Below are positions 1-10,559 of a DNA stretch of 64,000 nucleotides, one piece after another. A program made the translations under genes and the position numbers. The notes under the pieces were generated by a model. That model was not told where the DNA came from. It ran no database searches and saw nothing but the letters and a program-made list of their open reading frames with translations. This DNA is from Rhynchopus euleeides (lineage: Eukaryota > Euglenozoa > Diplonemea > Diplonemida > Diplonemidae). The first letter of the stretch is position 1; the number at the start of each line of letters is the position of its first letter. The stretch spans positions 2,170,001 through 2,234,000 of the forward strand of contig OY723285.1 in NCBI GenBank assembly GCA_963210315.1, written 5' to 3'.

Positions 1-213
1 CGTTTACGGTATATCAAGTAAAGATACATGTATAATAGTTGACATGCAAGTATTATACATGTATTTTTACTTGATATACATGTATTTTACATGTATATTT
101 CAGGCATATACATGTATTATACATGTATAATAGTTGACATGCAAGTATTATACATGTATAATACATGTATATACTTGTAGTTATACATGTAAAATTTACA
201 AGATCCCACCGTG
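1..213. mobile_element. Fold-back element FB1, right end (truncated by window start)
   Basis: AT-rich sequence built from short palindromic words (tacatgta, catgcaagtatta). It ends in GATCCCACCGTG at 213, the reverse complement of the left ends of the complete copies at 7475 and 51590. Bases 1-9 (cgtttacgg) followed by TA match the right end of the nested FB2 element that ends at 52903, so an FB2 insertion probably lies just left of the window. No coding capacity is seen. Confidence 0.8.
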
Positions 214-606
214 AATATAAAAAAACCCCCCCCACCCCCCGGCCACCCGCGCCGGACAAAAAAATCGCCCAGCAGCAACAAAACAAGCATCCGCAGCCCA
301 CTAGCCCTGGCCGTCTCGCACGTCAGGCTGGGTGGTCATCGATGCCAAAAAAACACATCGTCTGCCTTCCTAGCTGTCCAACCAACATAACCTATCCCCG
401 GACGCAGCGGCGCGCAGCAGGCGCTACGGTTCGAATCGTATTGCAGCTTCAAAAGGTGCACACCGATAGGGCCCTCCGTGGGCACTCCGCCCCCGACCCA
501 CCCGCCCCCCGCCCGCCCAACCCCTTTGGATCCCTGAGGCATGCATTACGGCCTTCATTGTCCCTAGCACACCACCACCGGCAGGGCACTACACGTCGCC
601 CTCAGT
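214..606. other. Gene-free leader of CSN7
   Basis: Poly-C-rich sequence without a convincing ORF. A pyrimidine-rich stretch ends in CAG at 584, 22 bases before the CSN7 start codon. It is a candidate trans-splice acceptor or the 3' end of a 5'UTR intron. Confidence 0.4.
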
Positions 607-3391
607 ATGGGCGACCAAGGCGTCTTCACAGTGGCGGCCCGCAACAGCAGTGGAGCTGCAGCTGCGAAGGTGGTGCACGAGGCGCTCGCATCGCCCAACC
701 TGTTTGTCTTCGGGGAGCTGTTCGAACTCCCGTCCGTCGTGAAGGTGTGCCTGCCTTTTTCTCTCCTCTCTCCCCTCCCCCTGGCCCTGCTGCAGGCCTC
801 CCCATTGTGCCGGGCATGCGCAAGGCGCACCGGCAACCCCACCCCCCTCCCTGGGGACTGTGGACGGAGCACCTGAACACTAGGAGGCTCTCCTGCTTTG
901 CAGCATCTCGCATGCACCTGTCAACGCCGTTTGCCCGCCCCCTCGCTCCACGTTGGCTCCACGTAAAGCCCGCCCCCTCGCTCCACGTTGCAAAGCAGGG
1001 ACTGAGTTACATCTTGGATGTGGTGCGAATGTGAGATCGGCAGGTTCGTCCAGATTGTTCGTCGGCACAGGGATTCCCCGGCGGCACATTGAACGTAGTG
1101 TGGAGGTCATGCACCTGCCGTAAGGCCTCCTGCATCGACGCGGCGTTGTTAGCGACGACGAAAACCCTGACGTTGTGGGTGGCCAGTTCCCCAAGCCTTG
1201 TTGGTCTCCTTCCACAGGGGCACCGCCGTACCGCCCCTCCCACCTTGCATAACGAGTGAAGGGAGCTCGTTCTTGTGATCCCTTCTCCTTCTATTTCACT
1301 ACCCCCCTCCCACCCGGCGTGACAACACACCCTCACAACCCACACCGACACCACTTCCTTTCAGCTGGCCGAGGATCCAGCAACACGGCCAACGTACGAC
1401 CTGCTTGCAATATTCACCTACGGGACCTACGATGACTACAGAGGTATGTTGTGCTGTGCCTGCCAAGGTTGCCGAGGTGGGATTGGCATGGCCACCCAGG
1501 GTCGGAGGGATTATGAACTCGTACTCACGCACTATATGACCCCGTCCAAACCCCCCCACCCCAAAGTCTACCCTTTTGGGATTTTCCCCAAAATATCTGA
1601 GTTCTGGGCGCCAGAAGTGATGTGGGGTGGGTCTGGGGGCTGGGGGTCGTAGTCCCCGCACTGATGTGCCCTCAAACTGTCCTTTTTTGGGTGATTTCCC
1701 TCTATTTTGGCCCATCTGGAGCCTGTGGAAGTAGGCATCCCTGGTGACAGGTTGGGGGTTTTCCCCCGGTGGGGAAGGTGGAGCCTTTCCCACCCTCCCT
1801 CCAGGTCACTTTACACGGCGGGAGCTCGAGGGAGTGCAAAGTGCCTTACACTCCCTCCAGCTCACTTTACTCCCTGCGGGTGATACGCTGAAAACCGGTC
1901 AAAAACGCGATTTTAGCTGTTTTTGGGCGACTTCGGCCAAGGCTCGGGAGGGCTTGAAAAGGTCTCCCGAGTGTTGAGAGAGAAAGCGAACTAAGTCCCT
2001 CCCAGGCGCCGCACGCATTCTCAGGTGCGAAAAATGCCCTCGAGAGCGCTTAGCACCCTCGAGGCACTTTTCGCCTCCCTCGAGGGTCATTTGGGGCTTC
2101 CCCGCCCCGGGAGGGACGTAAATGCTCACTGTTGTATGCTGAGCCTTCCGCACAAGACGAGGGGCTGGTTAGCGCAGCCTATCCGCTCCTTCATTAGGAG
2201 TGAAAAAGGTTGAGTGGTCACCCCTGATGTGCGTGTGAAGAGTGAATCCACCAACAAGGCCTTTCCCCTGAGGGAACCCGTCGTTCAGAGCGTGCACTAC
2301 AGTACGACCAGTACTTCTAGCTGCTCTTCTTGGAAACTCGAGTGTTGCGAGGAGCTCTGTTCGCTTCGGACAGCTGTAGCCAGCATTGCACTGGGGAGCT
2401 CATCACCGAATCTGCTAAAGGGTTTCCTCGCAGCGCCCGCGACCGCCGTACTGTGTCCTTTGCTTCTCTCAAACCCCGTGTTCTTGGGGCGGCAGCGCTT
2501 TCAGGGTTCTGCAAGCTCCTTCAGAGCCTTCATAGGCAGCCTGGGCTTGTTGGGAGACAAGGAATGCCCTCTCTGGGTGTCGGGATGTGAAAATATACAT
2601 TTTCGGGTGGGGGTGGGGCCAAACCACCGGGTGAATTTGAAAAGGTGAAAAAAAAATCCCAAAAATAGGCTGTGACGCCCACCCACTCAGCACTCAGCGC
2701 TCTGCTGCACCACAACCCCCACGCAGCGCAACGGGAGAAGCTCCCCGAGCTGATCCCTGCCCAGCTGAAGAAGCTGAAACAGCTGACCCTGGTGACGCTT
2801 GCCTCGAAGGCGCGGCACATCCCGTATGGGGTGCTGCAAGAGGCGTTGGAGATACCCGATGTGCGTGTGCTCGAGGATGCCATTATCGACGCCATCACGA
2901 GCAACCTGCTGAGCGCGAAGCTGGACCAGGCGTCGCGGTGCATCGAGGTGATCGATGTGATCGGGCGTGACATCCAACTCTCCGACCTGGACGGCATGAT
3001 CGACACGCTGGGTGCGTGGGTGGACCGCAGCACGGCGTCGATCCAAGAGTTGGACCGCATGATTGCCAAGGCGAAAGTGATGGAGGACCGCCGACAGGTA
3101 TGCCCACGGACAGGTCGGCCCAGCTGGAGGTCAGCCCTCGAGGGGTGGCGGTCACAGCGCTGGAACCACCTGTGCCAGTGCAAGTCTTTTTTTGCAGAGC
3201 ATCAACTGCAGCGTGATCCGTGAGCTCGACACTGCCAAAGAAATACCCATGTGGCATTTGTGGGTGTGTGTCGGACTCAGTTTCTTGAGCACCACCCCAC
3301 ACCCTCCCTCCATCCACAGCCTTCGGACAACGAGATCAATGCCACCATGCAGGCGCAGCTGAAGGCTGTCCGTTCCGAGCTGATGTCCTAA
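607..3391 (+). CDS. CSN7: COP9 signalosome subunit 7 (CSN7), five exons
   Basis: Scaffold PCI subunit of the COP9 signalosome, which removes NEDD8 from cullin-RING ubiquitin ligases. Exons join(607..744,1365..1443,2691..3097,3198..3263,3320..3391) give 762 bases, 253 residues, near the family length of about 260-275. Exon 1 encodes the family pattern of a small-residue-rich helix followed by NLFVFGELFELPSV. Exon 2 encodes DLLAIFTYGTYDDYR. Exon 3 encodes the PCI/winged-helix core, including LKQLTLVTLASKARHIPYGV, the segment around LEDAIIDAI, and IGRDIQLSDL. Exon 5 adds a short coiled coil. Introns are GT-AG (gtgtgc, gtatgt, gtatgc, gtgtgt donors; ttcag, ctcag, tgcag, cacag acceptors). The exon 3 to 4 and 4 to 5 joins keep frame but the exact end of exon 4 (after TGG at 3263) is the least certain point. 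Assignment rests on recalled family patterns, not a search. Confidence 0.88.
1444..2690 (+). other. CSN7 intron 2 (1.25 kb)
   Basis: Long intron bounded by gtatgt and cccactcag. It contains a tRNA-like stretch around 2160-2225 that I rejected, and no ORF I would call a gene. Confidence 0.6.
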
Positions 3392-4186
3392 GGTGGTGTG
3401 CCGTGCTGCAGGACACTAACAGGCGCTCCCACACCCCGCCAGTCCTGGCAGGACGTAGGCCTTTGTAGCGCTGTGCCGCTCTCTGTGCCTAGCGTGTGCC
3501 AAGTGTAGCATCTAACGTGTTGGCGGAGACCCCACCTAGCCCCTCCCCGAATAACACATGGCCCCCCCGGGCCTCGGGGGCCCGATCTAACCAAACAGGG
3601 GCCAACAGCACTGCGTCTGGCGGAAGGGAGGGGATCTGCTCGTGTAGCGGGGTTGGCCTGCCGCCCAGGTGTGAATCGCTTGCCTTGTGCGCGTTGGGTG
3701 CATGCAGCAGGACGCCCCCCCTCCCCCGCCCCTCGGCAATTTGCATCCATTTGCATTTGACTTGCTTCGTGTCACTGCCTTCCTTCCGACCTCTCGGAGC
3801 GTCCCCCTGGAGTCCTGCCTTGGTGCGAGAGGCCGCTATTCAGTAGCAACCGCTCTCAGCATGTGCTGTGTTTTTGTTCTGGATGTGGGTCCCGCTTCAC
3901 ACAAACCCTGTGCGAAGAAGGATCGCATGATCTCTCTTCTGAACCCTACTCTTCTGGTCACGCCCCACCCCATCCCGCCACACCCGCCTGCCGGCTTCCC
4001 TGCAGGTGGGTGGGGTGGTGAACCGCTTGAGGCGCCTCCGAAGATCCCACACCCGCTTCACTCCGTGAAGGTTGTGATATCTTTCCATCCGCGACTTTGT
4101 GGTGTACCTTTGACTTGTGGCAGCTGCGTGCGTTACCCTCGTAAACCCAACAGTCTGTACAGTTGCATCGTGCGGTCGAAAGCCAA
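3392..4186. other. Intergenic or unassigned 5' region of the WD40 gene
   Basis: No recognisable gene. Acceptor-like ends occur at tgtggcag (about 4122) and ctgtacag (about 4161), just before the ATG at 4187. Upstream exons of the WD40 gene cannot be excluded. Confidence 0.35.
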
Positions 4187-5486
4187 ATGGATGTGACAGT
4201 GCAGCATGTCGACAGCGGGCGGAGCTGTGTCGTCAGTGTTTCGGAAGGCGGGAGCGTGCTCCGGCTGAAGGTGGATGCGCTCAAGGAGATATTCCTGGAT
4301 TCCATCAACACAGACCGGGAGGCTTCAGTGCTGTCGGCACGCATCGAAGGATGTGAGGAGGACCTGAACGATAAAGAGCGCGTTGCCAACACGGGCCTGG
4401 AGGGCGGGGGGTTGCGCAGCTGGTCCCGCGCTGTCCGGAAGTCATGGCACCGCACGTCTATCCTCCCCAGGGGAACAGACCGATAAAGTCAATCGCACTT
4501 TCTAGGTGTGGCACGCTGTGTGCAGTGGGTGACAATTCCGGGAAGATCTCCGTATTTGACACCACAACTGCGAAGCTGGTGGCTCAGCTCACGCATGGCC
4601 GCGTTGCTATAAAGTGGTCCGTGTTCTCGTTCTGCGGGACGTGGCTGGCAACATGCTCAGCGGATGGCAGCATCTGCGTGCGGCAGACAGCAACATGGGA
4701 GCAGGCGTGGGATCTGAAGTACGATGCAACCGAGGTCTGGAGTGCAGCGTGGACACACTGCGGACGTCTCGTGTCGGGAAATGCGCATGGGAGGGTGTGT
4801 GTCTGGGATATGGAAGATCCACCGAATTTCACGGCGCTGAATGGGAACAACGGTGCCGTGCTCGGCATCTCAGCCACATCCACGAGGATCTTCACCGGGT
4901 CAGCCGACACCACGATCTGCGTGTACGACACCAGCACCCTCACCCACACCGACACCCTGAGTGACCACACGACATCGATATTCCACATCGCACTGACCGA
5001 GGATGAGCGTCTCTTGGTGTCCTGCGCTGACTTCGGGGTTCTGAAGGTGTGGTGCACAACCTCCCTCAGCTGCCTGCGCAGCTTCGACCTTGACACCGGC
5101 ATCGATCTGGTCGCTGCGTCGGGGCGGGGTGACGTTGTGGCGGCGTCTTGTTCGAGTCGCACATGCCTGCTGCGCCTCACCACCTTGGAGCCCTTAGGGG
5201 CAGTCCCCTCGCAAGGGGATGGCGTTGCACTCAGCCGCTGCGGGAGGAGACCAGCAGCCCCCAACAGCTGCTGCCCGAGACTGCACTGCTCTTTGAGCAG
5301 GTGCAGCCTTGCAGCTTCTCCCCCATCCCGCCTCTGGTTGTCTTCGCCTGTGTGCCCCTTCCCTGCCCAGGTCATCCCTGGGACCGTCAGCTGGATGGAG
5401 TCGCGGAGAAGCGGCTGGTGACAGAGTTCCCGACAAGCATCGTGATGTATGCTGTGCTGAGCCGCCCTTCCCACCACCCCAGTTGA
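4187..5486 (+). CDS. WD40 beta-propeller protein, exon structure and 3' end unresolved
   Basis: The secure part is the open frame 4444-5240, with six WD40 blades. Blade starts include KSIALSRCGTLCAVGDNSGK, then TWLATCSADGSICV, GRLVSGNAHGRVCVWD, IFTGSADTTICVYD and LLVSCADFGVLKVW. A seventh blade begins (GVALSRCG) and is then cut off where a duplicated segment starts (5243). A possible first exon starts at ATG 4187 in a different frame; a phase-0 donor (gt at 4328, 4382 or 4433) joined to the acceptor tcctccccag ending at 4470 would link them. A frame running to TGA at 5484-5486 gives the C-terminal GHPWDRQLDG to HPS segment that is also preserved in the copy at 6818, but reaching it from the WD40 frame needs a splice or frameshift I cannot place. 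It may be a truncated gene. The partner of the propeller is unknown. Confidence 0.55.
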
Positions 5487-5530
5487 ACAGTTGCCACACG
5501 ACACCCCCCGCCCTGGAAACGTCTCAGGAG
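5243..5530 (+). repeat. Duplicated gene-end segment, copy A
   Basis: This segment begins ggaggagaccagcagccccc and ends at caggag. It recurs as a direct copy at 6818-7116. It includes the end of the WD40 gene reading frame, the stop codon, and the start of the downstream non-coding sequence. Confidence 0.85.
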
Positions 5531-5613
5531 CTCACCACTGAAGGCCTGCCTCACACACACACACCCACCCCTGCAGTATTTCACCTCTTGCAACACCTTG
5601 CATCTTCTACGCC

Positions 5614-6303
5614 ATGACCAACACAATGTACTACGCCCTGGCTGGGCTGTCGGTGGTGGGGTGGGTGCTGACGGTAGTCGTGCTTGCCGAGCCGAAGAGT
5701 CTTTTCAAGGTGGAGGACTTCGACATTGGTTGCGGTGTGTTCAACTGTGCTCCTGAAGGGTCGCCCTCCGATGCCGAAGGGGCGTATGGGCACCGCTTCC
5801 GTGCCATGCAGGCGTTCGGGGTGCTTTCCGTGCTGACGATCAGCGCGACGATGGTGCTGCACATCATCCAGGCTGCGGGGAAGGAGGCGCTGCTGCCACT
5901 GCAGGTGCGTGCCGCAGTGAAGTTTGTGCACATCGTGTCTGCCGTCTTCCTGCTTGTGTTCTGGGTGGTTGTCGTCATCACCTACACCATTGAGACAGAC
6001 GGTGTCTGCCCCATTAGCGGGGGCTCATTTGATGTTAAGAAAATCGACACAAGCGGGTATCGCTCGTCGAACTGGGGTAGTTTCGGATCCTTCGGATCCA
6101 CCAAGTCCAAGATCAAGGCCACCTTGACGTGCAAGCTCTCTGACGTCGTGAACCTCAACTACGGTCTGTTCTTCGCTGTGTTGGTCATGCTGCTCGAGAT
6201 CGGGCTCTTCGTGCTGGCACACAAGGCACAGGCGACGGATGGAAACGTCGGCTTCAAGAGCCCGACACAGGCTGAGAATTACCACGACATGCAGCGCCTG
6301 TGA
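5614..6303 (+). CDS. Four-transmembrane protein, possibly amastin/claudin-like
   Basis: Single-exon gene of 229 residues. Four hydrophobic segments lie at about residues 6-25, 68-88, 105-126 and 184-206, with short termini, which predicts N- and C-termini on the same side of the membrane. The first extracellular loop has two cysteines (IGCGVFNCAP), and the second loop has a Gly/Ser/Phe-rich stretch (GSFGSFGSTKSK) between two more cysteines. This cysteine-paired loop with four helices resembles amastins and claudin-like proteins, but I do not see the full amastin signature. The start is ATG 5614, 37 bases after a pyrimidine-rich stretch ending in ctgcag (5576). The last residues are polar. Function unknown. 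Confidence 0.6.
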   Translation: MTNTMYYALAGLSVVGWVLTVVVLAEPKSLFKVEDFDIGCGVFNCAPEGSPSDAEGAYGHRFRAMQAFGVLSVLTISATMVLHIIQAAGKEALLPLQVRAAVKFVHIVSAVFLLVFWVVVVITYTIETDGVCPISGGSFDVKKIDTSGYRSSNWGSFGSFGSTKSKIKATLTCKLSDVVNLNYGLFFAVLVMLLEIGLFVLAHKAQATDGNVGFKSPTQAENYHDMQRL

Positions 6304-6817
6304 GGTCACAGAATACAGCAGGCAGCAGTGCTGCACGTTTCAACACCCGAAGTGGTGTTTCTCTGCCGCACCTTGTTCCAGCGTTCTTGCTCGCCGTGCT
6401 CTCACTCCTTGTATCTGCTGAACACTGTTTCTGCGTCACGCTCGTCCTCCCTGACCTTTGGAGCTGCGTAGCTGCCTCCGAGGCAGGTGAGCATCCTGTT
6501 GTGTACCATCATTTTCATTGTTTGTCTGCCACCTCCGCAAGGAAGTGGCATCGACACTGCAGACCCCGTGTCTGTCTGTGTTGATTCATCCATTGGTTGG
6601 ATGGAGCCTTCGCGTTGCCGCACATCTGACCCTGCAGGCAAAGCCATTGCTCGGAACGCCAGAAGGAAGGCGACTCCCTTCTGGCACTGACCGAGGGGCT
6701 CCAACATTCATTCCCTATTTCAACCCACCCTGCCCCTTCCTTCCCTGTTCTTTCTGCTGCTGCCCCTTGACGGCAACGCAACATGCTGCATATTATTGTG
6801 AAGCAACAGCATGTCGT
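6304..6817. other. Gene-free stretch after the four-TM gene
   Basis: Presumed 3'UTR and intergenic sequence. No supported coding or RNA feature was seen. Confidence 0.4.
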
Positions 6818-7116
6818 GGAGGAGACCAGCAGCCCCCAACAGCTGCTGCCCGAGACTGCACTGCTCTTTGAGCAGGTGCAGCCTTGCAGCTTCTGCCCCA
6901 TCCCGCCTCTGGTTGTCTTCGCCTGTGTGCCCCTTCCCTGCCCGGGTCAGCCCTGGGACCGTCAGCTGGAGGGAGTCGCGAAGAAATATCGCCAGAAACT
7001 TTGCAGAGAGTTGCTGTCTAGCGTTCGTCACTATGCTGTGCTGAGCCGCCCTTCCCACCACCCCAGTTGAACAGTTGCAACACGACACCCCCCGCACTGG
7101 AAACGTGTCTCAGGAG
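6818..7116 (+). repeat. Duplicated gene-end segment, copy B
   Basis: Direct copy of 5243-5530, roughly 90 percent identical by eye outside one diverged patch. In the patch, 48 bases of copy A correspond to 57 bases of copy B, a difference of nine, so the frame that ends in AVLSRPSHHPS and its TGA stays open. This suggests the 3' part of a second family member whose 5' part is absent. Confidence 0.8.
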
Positions 7117-7303
7117 ATACCCTGCCTGGTCAGCCCGAGGGGTTGGTCCTAAACCCCACCCTGTATCAGCCACTTGAGGTTGGGTGGCCAGCCCTGGGGA
7201 ACACCGAGGCGCCCTACCCCTCACCCACCCCTCTCCTCTCCTCAGACACAGCCTTCACATACCGAGTGAAGGGAGATCATCCCTGTGATTCCTTCTACCT
7301 TAA

Positions 7304-7411
7304 GGGGGTCTTCGCTGGTCGTTATCCTTCGTCAATCTTCGTCAGTTTTCAGCCAATTCAACAGGAAATGCACTAAAAGGCACTGACGACCACCCCGTAG
7401 CGAAGACCCCC
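7304..7411. mobile_element. MITE-B copy 1 (108 bp)
   Basis: Terminal inverted repeats GGGGGTCTTCGC and GCGAAGACCCCC, flanked by the direct repeat TAA (7301-7303 and 7412-7414). The three-base duplication and G-rich termini resemble PIF/Harbinger-type elements. Related copies are at 30407 and 42044. Confidence 0.85.
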
Positions 7412-7474
7412 TAACACTCCTCCACTACTCCCATCGCCCTCCTTCGCCCCACCCATACCCTCTCCACCACCACA

Positions 7475-8512
7475 CACGGTGGGATCTTGTAAATTTTACA
7501 TGTATAACTACAAGTATATACATGTATTATACATGTATAATACTTGCATGTCAACTATTATACATGTATAATACATGTATATGCCTGAAATATACATGTA
7601 AAATACATGTATATCAAGTAAAAATACAAGTATAATACTTGCATGTCAACTATTATACTTGTATTTTTACTTGATATACCGTATACGTAAATATTATGGA
7701 ACGTAAATATTATGGAACGGGCCCATTTTTGGCCGGTCCGTTCCATAATATTTACGTTCCATAATATTTACAGGGCCAGTTGGGGACTCGGTGGTGAGGA
7801 CGGCTTGCGTCAGGAATCGCGCGAAAAGTGCACGAGTAGGTCCCGTCAGGGACTCTGTATGCCGTCCGATCACCTGGTCCAAGTCCCCGAGTCGCAGAAA
7901 GCCCTGTAAATATTATGGAACGAAAAAAATCTGGAACGCCAACCCACCAGCGTTCCAAAATATTTACGTTCCATAATATTTACGTTCCATAATATTTACG
8001 TTCCAAAATATTTACGTATACGGTACATGTATTTTACATGTATATTTCAGGCATTTACATGTATTTTACATGTATAATACTTGTCATGCAAGTATTATAC
8101 ATGTAAAATACTTGCATGACAAGTAAAGTACTTGCATGCAAGTAAAATACATGTATTTTACTTGCATGCAAGTATTTTACTTGTCATGCAAGTATTATAC
8201 ATGTATTTTACTTGTCATGCAAGTATTTTACATGTATAATACTTGCATGACAAGTATTATACATGTAAAATACATGTAAATGCCTGAAATATACATGTAA
8301 AATACATGTATATCAAGTAAAAATACAAGTATAATAGTTGACATGCAAGTATTATACTTGTATTTTTACTTGATATACATGTATTTTACATGTATATTTC
8401 AGGCATATCCATGTATTATACATGTATAATAGTTGACATGCAAGTATTATACATGTATAATACATGTATATACTTGTAGTTATACATGTAAAATTTACAA
8501 GATCCCACCGTG
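7475..8512. mobile_element. Fold-back element FB1, complete copy (1,038 bp)
   Basis: Begins CACGGTGGGATCTTGTAAAT and ends with its exact reverse complement. The arms are made of palindromic AT-rich words. An FB2 element sits at 7679-8023 in a TA site. Left flank ccaccaca and right flank caggcgcc show no clear target-site duplication. No ORF, so it would be non-autonomous. Confidence 0.85.
7679..8023. mobile_element. Nested fold-back element FB2a (345 bp) in a TA site
   Basis: Ends CCGTATACGTAAATATT and its reverse complement, flanked by TA on both sides (7677-7678, 8024-8025). Removing the element and one TA restores cttgatatacatgtatttta, a string present uninterrupted in the other FB1 arms. 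The interior repeats gtaaatattatggaacg in both orientations around a short GC-richer core. Confidence 0.85.
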
Positions 8513-10559
8513 CAGGCGCCCCCCACCCCCCCCCCCCCCCCCCCCACCCCGAGATGGTCCCCCACTCCGTGCAGTAGCACACAATACACAAGCGGGACTA
8601 GCCCCTCTTCCCCCCCCTTCGCCTGGACACAACACAAACATAGTATCGCATCGGGTGAAGGGAGGGCGAGCGATTATCTGATTTTTCCTTCCCCCCCCCT
8701 TCCTTTATTCGATTTCGCTGGTCCCCACCCCCTCACCCACCCCCCCCCCCCCCAACCCCGAGACACAAGCTTGCATAACGGGTGGAGGGAGATCATTCCT
8801 GTGGTTCCTTCAACTTTTCTATTTCACTTCCCCCCCAATCTCCCCCCCCCCCCCCCCCAGAAGGGATGGCGCCCGGGCTGTGTCCCTTTGGCTCCAGCGC
8901 ATGGGAGCCACTCGGCTTCCTCTCCCCAAGGGGGGGTCGGGGAGGAGATGCCGACCTGCGCGACGCCACCCAAGGCACATCAGTGGTGCTCTCCGCGTCG
9001 CACCGAGGTGGTGCGCCACAGCCCAGCCCCGCTCTGCACCGACCCCCGCCGGCTGCGCTGTGGGGCTGCCTGCCGCAGCACAGCCTCACACCCTCCCGCG
9101 GAGCAGCGCAACACCCCTGGGCGAAGGCCTCTCCGCCTCCACCCCTCCACAGGACCCACCCGGGGAGATCCGTCGAGACGCTCCACAGCACTGCTACCAC
9201 TTCCGCTCCACCTCCACCTCCGGGACTTGCTGCCGACGCTGCCCATATGCTGTTCGGACCGGCAGCACTATCCCCTGCTGGGGGTCCACATTCTGACAGG
9301 GGTGCTGCTCCGACTGCAGCCCCCCACTGCCCCGCTGCTGTCTCGCAGAGGGGTGGGTGGGGTGGCGGCGGAGGCGTGCCTCGCCCCGGAGGTGGCGAGC
9401 CACACAAAGCAGTGAGGCCAGCAGCAACTGGAGAGGCGCTGCTCACACCTCTGAGGTGGGCTGACGGGGGGGGGTGTCGCTGCAGCGGAGGCGCCGCGGC
9501 ACACCGGGTCTGCCCCGCACGGGGGTCGGGTTGGGGTAGCCACCCCTCCGCCGCCCGCCAGCTCCGGACGCCCCTCACACCACAGCGGGTTAGCCGCCGC
9601 TGCCACCGCAGGCAGAGCGGGGGATCTCATCCCAACTGAGTGCCGAGCGGTCACCCCTGTGGGGCGGTTTCTGCAATATACCCCAGCGGGGGGGACCCCA
9701 GGTGACGACCCCTGCGCCGAAGGCGCAGGGGCAGGGGAGGGGGAAGAGGGCGGTGTGGCGGCAGATTCTCCCGAAGGCACGGCGGTTCCGGCGGGGCCTG
9801 CGGCGGAGGAGGGCGTGGGGGTGGAGGAGGAGCGGAGGGCTGAGGGTGTCCGGCCCGGAGGAGGGCGGAGGCGGCAGTCGGTGCGGGGTGGGGTGCAGCC
9901 GCAGCAGCAGGGCGGCGCGGCGGGGCGGGATGGGAGGGAGCGGGCGCGGCTGCCCGGTGGGGAGAGCGCAGGGTGTCGGCAGGAGGGGGAGGTGCTGCCT
10001 GGGGAGGCGTCGCCGACGGCGCATGTTGGATATCTTCACACCCATCAGAGGTTCTGCCAGCGTGCAGGCTGTGTGCGACGCAAGACACGGGGAAGAAGAG
10101 TAGGGGCTCAGCATTGCCAGCCTTCTCCCCACGCTGCCTCCTCACAGGCACCACAGGAGCGAGGCTGTTATTGTGCTCCCACACAACCTTTCTATCCGTG
10201 TGTGCGTTTCACCACAACCCCTCTCTCCCCCCACCCCCTCGTGTTGAGTGACATGTTGTCGAAGTCCGAAGATCCGTCTCACCTGCTTTGCGTATCTGCC
10301 CAGCAAACGGCCGGAAGGGGTGCTCTCCGAGAGACACCGTCCTTTCGCCCGGCTTCCCAGGTGGCGGTTTCCTCACGGGTCACCCCAGCACACACCAGCA
10401 GTGCTGCTGCAGGCAGGTGCCCCCCTCCTCACCCATGCATCCGTTTGTTGCAGATTACTGCATCCCGAGGGGCCTCCTCCCCGCCCTCCTGGTGCCTCTG
10501 TTCACACGCAGCATCGATATTCATGCCAGGACAGTCTCACGGGATCCGCGCTACACAAT
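8513..10559. other. 2-kb region without a supported gene
   Basis: Begins with long poly-C runs (8518-8546 and 8733-8753), another at about 8843, and continues as Pro/Ala/Gly/Arg-coding GC-rich sequence open in several frames on both strands, as expected from base composition. No domain is recognised. A pyrimidine-rich stretch ends in tgcag at 10453, ahead of the next gene. Confidence 0.4.

Noticed and set aside
2160-2225. tRNA-Met-like sequence (ggttagcgcag, a ctcc-ttcatta-ggag anticodon-type stem loop with CAT)
   Set aside because: The A-box-like word and anticodon hairpin are suggestive, but the T-arm lacks a GTTCRA loop with a proper stem, and the sequence sits in a CSN7 intron. I do not call a tRNA gene.
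7475-8512. FB1 as a telomere or hairpin chromosome end
   Set aside because: It lies inside contiguous gene-bearing sequence, with two matching complementary ends and other transposons nested in it, which fits a fold-back element better.
8510-10184. Several 180-300 codon Pro/Ala/Gly/Arg-rich frames on both strands
   Set aside because: Overlapping frames of similar quality on both strands in GC-rich sequence, no domain and no conserved-looking motif, so compositional.
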